A DNA stretch of 20,642 bases from Alphaproteobacteria bacterium UBA828 (GTDB lineage Bacteria > Pseudomonadota > Alphaproteobacteria > UBA828). Every line of letters begins with the position of its first letter. Position 1 is the first letter of the stretch. Made by a program: the position numbers and the translations under genes. The notes under the pieces are model-generated. The model saw only the letters and a list, made by a program, of their open reading frames with translations. It was not told where the DNA came from and did no database searches. Positions 14,296 to 20,642 of this stretch are shown here, piece after piece. The DNA lies in NCBI GenBank assembly GCA_002296185.1, contig DBHM01000003.1:16177-36818 (forward strand), in the 5' to 3' direction.

Positions 14296-15312
14296 GTGAT
14301 TCAGAAGAATTGGCAGGATTTAATTAAACCATCAAAATTAGCGGTCTCCTCAAGAGAGGACCGACCTAATACTGCAACTGTAATAGCTGAGCCCTTAGAG
14401 AGGGGTTTTGGGCTAACACTCGGTAATTCATTAAGAAGGGTTTTACTGTCATCTTTAAATGGATCGGCAGTGACTGCTATTCAAGTAAGTAATGTTCTAC
14501 ATGAATTTTCCTCAATCCCAGGTGTAAGAGAAGATGTCACAGATATTGTTTTAAATATCAAATCTATGGCTCTAAAATTGCATAGTGAGGGCTCAAAGCG
14601 CATGCATCTCTCAGCTACTGGTCCTGGAGAAGTCACCGCAGCTATGATTGATTCTGGGCATGATATTGACATAATGAACCCAGATCTTGTGATTTGTACT
14701 CTTGATGATGGTGCTGAGCTTTCTATGGAATTAACTGTAGAGTCTGGGAAGGGTTATATTCCTGCTGCACAGAATAGACCAGAAGACGCCCCAATCGGAT
14801 TAATACCTATAGACTCTCTATTTAGTCCCGTTAAGAAGGTGGCATATAAAGTAGATCATTCTAGAGTTGGGCAAATGACTGATTATGACCGTCTATCACT
14901 AGAAGTTGAAACAGATGGAACAGTGACTCCCGAAGACTCTGTAGCTCTAGCAGCACGAATATTGCAAGATCAGCTCCAACTATTTGTTAATTTCGAGGAG
15001 CCAAGGGAAGTCAAGGTAGAGGAAGAGATAGATGAATCAGAGTTCCGTCCTAGCCTGCTCAAAAAAGTAGAGGAACTAGAACTCTCTGTCCGTTCAATGA
15101 ACTGCCTAAAAAATGACAACATTATATATATCGGAGATCTAGTGCAGCATACAGAATCAGAAATGCTACGTACGCCAAATTTTGGACGAAAATCACTCAA
15201 TGAAATTAAAGAGGTTCTATCTCAAATGGGACTCCATTTAGGTATGGAGATTCCTAACTGGCCACCAGAAAATATAGAAGAAATGGCCAAGCGTTTAGAA
15301 GAGCCTTTCTAA
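14296..15312 (+). CDS. rpoA: RNA polymerase alpha subunit
   Basis: The alpha dimer nucleates RNA polymerase assembly and, through its C-terminal domain, binds UP elements and activators. The 338-residue product has the dimerising N-terminal domain (ERGFGLTLGNSLRRVLLSSL at 35-54; NRPEDAPIGLIPIDSLFSPVKKVAYKV) and a linker rich in Glu at about 236-250. The C-terminal domain contains LSVRSMNCLKNDNI, where R266 and N269 correspond to the E. coli DNA-contacting R265 and N268. The start is GTG at 14296, with GAGGG at 14284-14288. It is separated from rpsK by 100 bp holding an inverted repeat. Confidence 0.99.
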   Translation: MIQKNWQDLIKPSKLAVSSREDRPNTATVIAEPLERGFGLTLGNSLRRVLLSSLNGSAVTAIQVSNVLHEFSSIPGVREDVTDIVLNIKSMALKLHSEGSKRMHLSATGPGEVTAAMIDSGHDIDIMNPDLVICTLDDGAELSMELTVESGKGYIPAAQNRPEDAPIGLIPIDSLFSPVKKVAYKVDHSRVGQMTDYDRLSLEVETDGTVTPEDSVALAARILQDQLQLFVNFEEPREVKVEEEIDESEFRPSLLKKVEELELSVRSMNCLKNDNIIYIGDLVQHTESEMLRTPNFGRKSLNEIKEVLSQMGLHLGMEIPNWPPENIEEMAKRLEEPF

Positions 15313-15350
15313 ATTGCTAGTGGTTGAAGAGGCTAAAAGGAGTACTTTAG

Positions 15351-15785
15351 ATGCGGCATAAAAAAAGTGGGCGTAAGCTGAACCGTACATCTTCTCATCG
15401 AAGATCCCTGATGAGAAATATGGTTACTTCGCTATTGAAGCATGAGCAGATAAGTACTACCTTGCCAAAAGCAAAAGAGCTTCGTCCTATAGTTGAAAAG
15501 ATAATTACATTAGGTAAGAACGATACATTAAATAATAGACGTCGAGTATACGCCTATGTAAGGGATGATAAAGTTGTAAGGAAGCTTTTTGAGGTAATTG
15601 GTCCAAGATATAAAGAAAGACCTGGTGGATATACACGAGTTGTAAAAGCTGGTTTTCGTTATGGGGACGCTGCCCCCCTAGGGGTTATTGAGCTCATAGA
15701 AAGAGATTTAGAAGCTAAGGGGGCTGATTCGGGGCCTGATCAAAGCATGGTCGAGGAAACTGATACACCAGAAGAGGCGGCATGA
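15351..15785 (+). CDS. rplQ: 50S ribosomal protein L17
   Basis: L17 is located near the tunnel exit and the base of the 50S subunit. The 144-residue product begins MRHKKSGRKLNRTSSHRRSL and continues with MVTSLLKHEQISTTLPKAKELRPIVEKIITLGK and a family-typical KERPGGYTRVVKAGFRYGDAAPLGVIEL. An acidic tail of about 25 residues follows (EAKGADSGPDQSMVEE). AAAAGGAG provides a strong ribosome binding site. It is the last gene of the ribosomal cluster, and an intrinsic terminator begins 27 bp after its stop. Confidence 0.98.
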   Translation: MRHKKSGRKLNRTSSHRRSLMRNMVTSLLKHEQISTTLPKAKELRPIVEKIITLGKNDTLNNRRRVYAYVRDDKVVRKLFEVIGPRYKERPGGYTRVVKAGFRYGDAAPLGVIELIERDLEAKGADSGPDQSMVEETDTPEEAA

Positions 15786-15811
15786 TCTTTAAATGCTAAT
15801 AAAGCTTATAT

Positions 15812-15839
15812 AAGCAGCCTAAAATGGCTGCTTTTTATT
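15812..15839 (+). terminator. Intrinsic terminator after rplQ
   Basis: A perfect 8-bp stem (AAGCAGCC at 15812-15819 with GGCTGCTT at 15826-15833) with a six-base loop runs directly into a T-rich tract (15832-15836, then ATT). This is a textbook rho-independent terminator closing the ribosomal cluster. The next start codon is only 21 bases beyond. Confidence 0.88.
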
Positions 15840-15860
15840 ATTGGCCAAGGGAATATCGAT

Positions 15861-17225
15861 ATGAATAGTGAATCAGAAGCTTCACTTTTTTCTTCAGAAT
15901 TACCTAGACCTCTTGCGGATAAAATTAGGCCAGACTCCTTATATGAAATTGTAGGTCAGGAGCATCTTTTTAAAGCAGATGCGGCAATTGGCCAATTTAT
16001 GCAAAGTAAAAGAATAGCATCCTGTATTTTGTGGGGTCCGCCAGGCTCGGGCAAAACAACTATAGCAAGACTAATCGCAAGAGATAGCAATCTTCAAATG
16101 GTATCTTTAAGCGCAGTTTTTTCGGGGGTTACAGAACTCAGAAAGACTTTTCTGGAGGCTAGAGATAGGTACTCATTAGGACATCGTACCCTACTCTTTG
16201 TAGATGAGATTCATAGATTCAATAGGGCCCAACAGGATGCTTTTTTATCGGTTGTTGAAGAGGGTGTAATCACTCTAATAGGGGCTACCACTGAAAACCC
16301 TTCTTTTGAGCTTAATGACGCCTTGCTTTCTCGTTGTCAAATAGTTGTTTTAAATAGGCTCGATGAAGAGGCGTTAAAAAAAATAATCAATCGTGCAGAG
16401 AAACATGAGGGAAGATCTCTGCCTATAACTCCTGAGGCGCGAAAATTTTTGTGTCAAATGGCAGATGGTGATGGTAGGTTTTTGTTAAATCTCATTGAGA
16501 GTATTTTCTCATTAGAATCTAAAAAAACTCTATATGAACCTGAGCATCTTGCTGAAATCTTTCAAAGTCGTTTCCCTTTGTATGATAAGTCTCAAGAGAG
16601 TCATTATAACCTTATAAGTGCTTTACATAAATCTCTTAGAGGCTCTGATGTTGATGCAAGTTTATATTGGTTTTCTAGGATGATTTCTGGTGGAGAAGAT
16701 CCAAATTATATAGCTCGTAGACTAACTAGATTTGCTGTTGAAGATATTGGCTTAGCCGATCCAAATGCGCTTACTCAAGTTATTGCAGCGTGGCATGCGT
16801 ATGAAAGATTAGGAAGTCCAGAAGGAGAGCTTGCTTTGGCGCAGGCAGTTACTTATTTGGGTTCTGCTCCTAAATCAAACTCTGTGTATAAAGCTTATAA
16901 TGAAGCAATGGATTTTGCGCGGGATAATGGATCCTATGCGCCGCCAAAACATATCCTTAATGCGCCTACTTCACTTATGAAAGATCAGGGTTATGGTGAT
17001 GGTTATGAGTATGACCATGATAACGATGAAGGTTTTTCAGGTCAGAACTACTTTCCCGATAATATTAAACGTAGAAGTTTCTATCGGCCAGTTGATCGAG
17101 GTTTTGAGTCAGAGGTTAAAGAAAGATTAAATCACTGGAGTAGATTGCGTGCTGAAAAATTAGATAAGATGAAAAATCAACTTGAAATCTCATCAGAGCA
17201 AAAGAAAAATGTCGAAAAAGGCTAA
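15861..17225 (+). CDS. rarA: Replication-associated recombination protein RarA (MgsA), AAA+ ATPase
   Basis: RarA is a clamp-loader-like AAA+ ATPase related to eukaryotic Mgs1/WRNIP1 that acts at stalled replication forks. The 454-residue product has Walker A GPPGSGKT at 59-66, Walker B LLFVDEIH at 111-118 followed by RFNRAQQDAFL, and sensor-1 GATTENP at 141-147. The C-terminal tetramerisation region includes YDKSQESHYNLISALHKSLRGSD and ARRLTRFAVEDIGLADP. ATG 15861 is preceded by AAGGGA at 15847-15852. The gene sits immediately after the rplQ terminator with no obvious promoter of its own. Its 3' end overlaps the next gene by 17 bp. Confidence 0.97.
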   Translation: MNSESEASLFSSELPRPLADKIRPDSLYEIVGQEHLFKADAAIGQFMQSKRIASCILWGPPGSGKTTIARLIARDSNLQMVSLSAVFSGVTELRKTFLEARDRYSLGHRTLLFVDEIHRFNRAQQDAFLSVVEEGVITLIGATTENPSFELNDALLSRCQIVVLNRLDEEALKKIINRAEKHEGRSLPITPEARKFLCQMADGDGRFLLNLIESIFSLESKKTLYEPEHLAEIFQSRFPLYDKSQESHYNLISALHKSLRGSDVDASLYWFSRMISGGEDPNYIARRLTRFAVEDIGLADPNALTQVIAAWHAYERLGSPEGELALAQAVTYLGSAPKSNSVYKAYNEAMDFARDNGSYAPPKHILNAPTSLMKDQGYGDGYEYDHDNDEGFSGQNYFPDNIKRRSFYRPVDRGFESEVKERLNHWSRLRAEKLDKMKNQLEISSEQKKNVEKG

Positions 17226-18243
17226 TGCAACATTACGACCGGAAGAAATTAAGGTTGATAGTATTGATTCCGGTATTCGCGTTGATAGATGGTTTACTAG
17301 ACATTATCAAAACCTTACCCACAATCATTTGCAAAAACTAATACGTAAAGGCCAGGTGCGCTTGAATGGTAAAAGGACCAAGCCCGGAGACAGGGTTTTT
17401 GAAGGTTATACAATCAGGGTGCCACAAAATGTCAGTAATTATTGTAATAACGGTTCTGATGATAGGCAGAAAATAATATCAAAATCTCAGATAGAACTTA
17501 TAGAACAGCTTAGAGCAAGAATTCTTTACCAAGATTCATATCTTTTGGCCATTAATAAGCCTAGAGGGCTAGCTGTTCAGGGTGGTAGGGGAGTTTCTAT
17601 AAGTATAGATGATATCTTGTGGTCTCTATCTAAGGACAGTAGTGAAAAACCAAGACTTGTCCATAGATTAGATAAGGATACAAGCGGCGTATTATTAGTT
17701 GCTAAAAGACCAGATGTTGCTGCTCTTTTAACTTCAGCTTTTCAAAAGCGAATGATTAGAAAAATTTACTCTGCATTAGTAGTTGGAGTTCCTCGCCCTT
17801 CCGAAGGACGTATGGAGGCGCGTCTTGAGAAACTTTATGGAAAAAATGGTGAGCGAGTTAGAATTAGTGACTCTGGAAAAAAAGCATCCACAATGTTCCG
17901 AACTTTAGAATCTACAGGTAAATATATATCCTTTATAGTGCTTCAACCTGAGACTGGAAGAACTCACCAATTACGTGTTCATTGCGCAGAAGGTTTGGGG
18001 TGCCCAATTCTTGGTGATGGAAAGTATGGTGGTCATAAAGCTCATCCAGATGTAGAGGGGCTTGAGCCATTTTTGCATCTTCATGCAAGAAGCATTGTAA
18101 TTCCAAGATTATCGGACTTTGGGTATAAAAAAGATCTTTATATATCCGCACCTGAGCCCGAACACTTTCAGGTCGCTAGAAGTATTTTTGGAATCTCATG
18201 CAATCCAACAGATGACCCATTCGTTGATGTCCGTGAACGATGA
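17209..18243 (+). CDS. rluC: RluC/RluD-family 23S rRNA pseudouridine synthase
   Basis: Enzymes of this family isomerise specific uridines to pseudouridine in 23S rRNA. The 344-residue product has an N-terminal S4 RNA-binding domain (about 22-72: RVDRWFTRHYQNLTHNHLQK, GQVRLNGKRTKPGDRV). The catalytic domain follows, with INKPRGLAVQGG at 115-126 and the signature HRLDKDTSG at 152-160, where D155 is the expected catalytic aspartate; GRTHQLRVH and GCPILGDGKYGG lie further on. The start is ATG 17209, overlapping rarA by 17 bp. An in-frame TTG at 17182 would add nine residues but overlaps further. The symbol rests on the domain layout and on gene order. RluC, RluD and RluA-type specificity cannot be separated by eye. 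Confidence 0.88.
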   Translation: MSKKANATLRPEEIKVDSIDSGIRVDRWFTRHYQNLTHNHLQKLIRKGQVRLNGKRTKPGDRVFEGYTIRVPQNVSNYCNNGSDDRQKIISKSQIELIEQLRARILYQDSYLLAINKPRGLAVQGGRGVSISIDDILWSLSKDSSEKPRLVHRLDKDTSGVLLVAKRPDVAALLTSAFQKRMIRKIYSALVVGVPRPSEGRMEARLEKLYGKNGERVRISDSGKKASTMFRTLESTGKYISFIVLQPETGRTHQLRVHCAEGLGCPILGDGKYGGHKAHPDVEGLEPFLHLHARSIVIPRLSDFGYKKDLYISAPEPEHFQVARSIFGISCNPTDDPFVDVRER

Positions 18244-18273
18244 AACTTGCTCTTAATTATCTAAGGTTTTTTC

Positions 18274-18975
18274 ATGAAACGTTTCTATAAAACAGTAGGC
18301 TTTAGTTCTCTTATCGAAGATGGTGGATTTGTAGTATATCTTGATGGGAAGCCTCTAAAAACACCAGGAAAAAAAGTTTTGGTTTTACCTTCTGCGGCTC
18401 TTGCTAGAGAGATTTCTAATGAGTGGGAAATTCAAATAGAAAATATTCATCCAGAAGAGATGAATATAACACGGCTGGCATGCACTATAGTCGATCATAT
18501 CTATATAGACAGAAATATTTATGAAGAGGAGGCTTTGCAGTATGCAAAAACAGATACAGTTTGTTACCGCGTTTCAGGGCCTCAAGAACTATTGCTTTTA
18601 CAAAAGCAAACCTGGAATCCCCTTATCAGATGGATGAAGTCAAATTATGGTATTGAATTGATTACAACTGATGAACCTCTTGCTATTGATCAACATAAAT
18701 CTAGTCTTGTTTCATTACGAAAGATTCTCTCTAATTTAGACGAATGGAGCCTTGGTGCTCTTTTATCTACTGTTAGAGCAAGTGGATCTCTCATAATAGG
18801 ATTGGCATTATATGAGGGTTTTCTGGATAATGAGCAAGCTTTTGAGGCTGCGGAGCTAGAAACAACATGGCAGATACAGAGATGGGGGGAGGATACTGAG
18901 CTTATTAATCGACGCAACCAGCTAAAAGTAGATTTTCTTAATGCAAAAATTTTTCTTGATCTAATTGTGTCATAA
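18274..18975 (+). CDS. ATP12 family F1-ATPase assembly chaperone
   Basis: ATP12 proteins bind the alpha subunit of F1-ATP synthase and help it assemble with beta. The family is known from mitochondria and Alphaproteobacteria, so it is a useful lineage marker. The 233-residue product shows RFYKTVGFS and DGKPLKTPGKKVLVLPSAALA near the N-terminus and EISNEWEIQ at about 46-54. The family C-terminal block follows: ALLSTVRASGSLIIGLALYEG, then ELETTWQIQRWGEDTE. There is no signal peptide, so a cytosolic role is expected. The start has AAGG about 7 bases upstream, 30 bp after the pseudouridine synthase. The HAD-type hydrolase often found between these two genes in related bacteria is absent. Confidence 0.93.
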   Translation: MKRFYKTVGFSSLIEDGGFVVYLDGKPLKTPGKKVLVLPSAALAREISNEWEIQIENIHPEEMNITRLACTIVDHIYIDRNIYEEEALQYAKTDTVCYRVSGPQELLLLQKQTWNPLIRWMKSNYGIELITTDEPLAIDQHKSSLVSLRKILSNLDEWSLGALLSTVRASGSLIIGLALYEGFLDNEQAFEAAELETTWQIQRWGEDTELINRRNQLKVDFLNAKIFLDLIVS

Positions 18976-18985
18976 ATTCCAGCTG

Positions 18986-18999
18986 TTAGAATATTCTAA
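18986..18999. repeat. 14-bp perfect palindrome in the ATP12-pccB gap
   Basis: TTAGAATATTCTAA is a perfect palindrome 10 bases after the ATP12 stop and 106 bases before pccB. It is not followed by a T-tract, so it is unlikely to be a terminator. It could be an operator for a dimeric regulator, but in this AT-rich gap a chance palindrome is possible. Confidence 0.4.
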
Positions 19000-19041
19000 A
19001 TAAGTGCTTTTATACGTTGGCTTTTATTATTTTAATTCAAC

Positions 19042-19070
19042 TTAAACTTATTGTAGAAAGTATGCATAAT
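19042..19070 (+). promoter_or_regulatory. Candidate promoter before pccB
   Basis: TTAAAC at 19042-19047 and CATAAT at 19065-19070 are 17 bp apart. The -10 box matches 5 of 6 positions and the -35 only 4 of 6. An overlapping alternative (TTGTAG at 19051 with TAATAA at 19074) also exists. A promoter somewhere in this 130-bp gap is plausible, but the exact boxes are uncertain. The strong ribosome binding site AGGAGG at 19096-19101 follows. Confidence 0.3.
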
Positions 19071-19105
19071 GAATAATAACCTGTCCTCAAATATTAGGAG
19101 GAGAC

Positions 19106-20638
19106 ATGAAGGAAGTTATTAATCAACTCGAAAAAAGACGTTCTTCTGCACGCTTGGGTGGTGGTGAAGAGCGTATTGATGCGCAGCACCAGAAAGGAAA
19201 ATTGACTGCCCGTGAGCGTATAGCTCTTTTGTTAGATAAAAACTCATTTGAAGAGTTGGATATGTTCGTTGAGCATAGATGCTCTGATTTTGGAATGGCC
19301 AAGAAAAAAATACCTGGAGATGGTGTGGTTACTGGTCACGGTAAGATTAATGGTAGATTGGTTTTCGTTTATAGTCAGGATTTTACAGTATTTGGAGGCT
19401 CACTATCTGAGGCTCATGCAGAAAAAATTTGTAAGGTAATGGACTTAGCTTTAAAAGTTGGCGCTCCGATTATTGGTCTGAATGATAGTGGTGGAGCAAG
19501 AATTCATGAAGGTGTTGCGTCACTTGGTGGCTATGCTGAGGTTTTTCAAAGAAATGTATTAGCCTCAGGCGTAATTCCACAAATTTCGGTCATAATGGGT
19601 CCATGTGCCGGAGGGGCTGTATATTCGCCAGCGATGACTGATTTTATATTTATGGTTGAAGATACTGCTTATATGTTCGTAACGGGTCCAGAAGTAGTTA
19701 AAACCGTTACTCATGAGGTGGTAACTCGTGAAGAACTGGGCGGTGCATCAACTCATACAGATAAAACTGGTATTGCAGATGTGGCTTTATCAAATGATGT
19801 AGATACTATTTCAGAAATAAGAAGATTTTTTAGTTTCTTACCTTTATCTAATAAAGAAAAGCCACCAAGCATTGAGTGTTTAGATCCAGTGACTAGGATA
19901 GAGAAATCTCTGGACAATTTAGCCCCTACTGATCCTCATAAGCCTTATGATATGAAAGAATTAATTCTCAAAATTGCAGATAATGAAGATTTTTTTGAGA
20001 CTAAACCTACATTTGCAAAAAATATCATTACTGGGTTTATTAGAGTTAACGGTGAGACAATTGGAGTTGTCGCAAATCAGCCTGCAGTTCTTGCTGGGTG
20101 TTTAGATATTCATTCATCCCGAAAAGCAGCGCGGTTCGTTAGGTTTTGTGATTGTTTTGATATTCCCATACTAACATTAGTTGATGTCCCTGGGTTTCTA
20201 CCAGGCACTGACCAAGAGCATAATGGTATTATAAGTCATGGGGCTAAACTTCTGTATGCCTATGCAGAAGCCACAGTTCCTAAAGTTACAGTCATCACTC
20301 GAAAAGCTTATGGCGGAGCCTATGATGTAATGGCTTCTAAGCATCTAAGAGGAGATATTAATTATGCATGGCCGACAGCAGAAATTGCTGTAATGGGTCC
20401 TAAGGGAGCCGTAGAGATTATTTTTAGGGATTCTCTAGATGACCCTGATTCTATTAACTCTCATACAGAAGATTACCGTAAAACGTTCGCGAACCCTTTT
20501 GTAGCCGCTCGACGGGGATTTATTGATGATATAATTAATCCAAGTGATACCAGATTAAAGGTAGCTAGCGCATTCGATGTCTTGAAAAATAAAAAACTTG
20601 AAAATCCATGGAAAAAACATGGCAATATTCCTCTTTAA
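19106..20638 (+). CDS. pccB: Propionyl-CoA carboxylase beta (carboxyltransferase) subunit
   Basis: PccB transfers the carboxyl group from carboxybiotin to propionyl-CoA, giving methylmalonyl-CoA, in complex with the biotin-carrying alpha chain. The 510-residue product is full length. The N-terminal crotonase-like half holds the acyl-CoA site (GLNDSGGARIHEGVASLGGY at 124-143; GPCAGGAVYSPAMTDFIF at 165-182; MFVTGPEVVKTV). The C-terminal half holds GFLPGTDQEHNGIISHGAK at 363-381 and AYGGAYDVM at 401-409. D407 of the last motif corresponds to the aspartate (D422 in Streptomyces PccB) linked to propionyl-CoA preference, which supports pccB over accD or a methylcrotonyl enzyme. A strong AGGAGG precedes ATG 19106. 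The partner pccA is not in the window and may follow. Confidence 0.95.
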   Translation: MKEVINQLEKRRSSARLGGGEERIDAQHQKGKLTARERIALLLDKNSFEELDMFVEHRCSDFGMAKKKIPGDGVVTGHGKINGRLVFVYSQDFTVFGGSLSEAHAEKICKVMDLALKVGAPIIGLNDSGGARIHEGVASLGGYAEVFQRNVLASGVIPQISVIMGPCAGGAVYSPAMTDFIFMVEDTAYMFVTGPEVVKTVTHEVVTREELGGASTHTDKTGIADVALSNDVDTISEIRRFFSFLPLSNKEKPPSIECLDPVTRIEKSLDNLAPTDPHKPYDMKELILKIADNEDFFETKPTFAKNIITGFIRVNGETIGVVANQPAVLAGCLDIHSSRKAARFVRFCDCFDIPILTLVDVPGFLPGTDQEHNGIISHGAKLLYAYAEATVPKVTVITRKAYGGAYDVMASKHLRGDINYAWPTAEIAVMGPKGAVEIIFRDSLDDPDSINSHTEDYRKTFANPFVAARRGFIDDIINPSDTRLKVASAFDVLKNKKLENPWKKHGNIPL

Positions 20639-20642
20639 TTAT

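Noticed and set aside
15861..20638. The genes after rplQ considered as a horizontally acquired island or a new defence-like system.
   Set aside because: All four are standard housekeeping genes in an order known from Alphaproteobacteria, with base composition like the ribosomal cluster and no integrase, tRNA or repeat borders.

Overview
The window is a nearly unbroken, all-plus-strand ribosomal protein supercluster (str/S10/spc/alpha type) followed by four housekeeping genes. The source is most likely an AT-leaning alphaproteobacterium (GC looks like roughly 40% by eye). Four things point there: adk directly after secY; no rpsD between rpsK and rpoA; the rplQ - rarA - rluC-like - ATP12 order; and ATP12 itself, an F1-ATPase assembly chaperone known from Alphaproteobacteria and mitochondria. 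The genus cannot be read from the sequence.

Layout: 1-1752 is the 3' part of fusA (EF-G), cut by the window edge. 1801-12674 is a continuous run of rpsJ, rplC, rplD, rplW, rplB, rpsS, rplV, rpsC, rplP, rpmC, rpsQ, rplN, rplX, rplE, rpsN, rpsH, rplF, rplR, rpsE, rpmD, rplO and secY. Most gaps are under 35 bp and several genes overlap. adk overlaps secY by 4 bp. A 100-bp gap with a strong sigma70-type promoter and a hairpin leads into rpsM and rpsK. A second 100-bp gap leads into rpoA and rplQ, which end at a clear intrinsic terminator (15812-15839). After it come rarA and an RluC-type pseudouridine synthase (overlapping), the ATP12 chaperone, and, after a 130-bp gap, pccB (propionyl-CoA carboxylase beta chain), complete just before the window ends. 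No gene-free stretch exceeds 130 bp. I see no mobile elements, CRISPR arrays, tRNAs or rRNAs.

Function: the first 15.8 kb makes ribosomal proteins of both subunits, the translocation factor EF-G, the SecY channel core, adenylate kinase and the RNA polymerase alpha subunit. The rest covers fork repair (RarA), RNA modification (RluC-like), F1-ATPase assembly (ATP12) and propionyl-CoA carboxylation (PccB).

I found no new protein system. The points worth a second look are regulatory or structural. The best is the adk-rpsM gap: a near-consensus promoter, a hairpin starting at about the predicted 5' end of the mRNA, and a hairpin arm perfectly complementary over 7 nt to the rpsM initiation region, which suggests a possible two-state leader. 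Others are the absence of tuf between fusA and rpsJ, an acidic tail on L3, a charged tail on L15, a perfect hairpin with the rpmC stop codon in its loop, and a duplicated motif before rplN.
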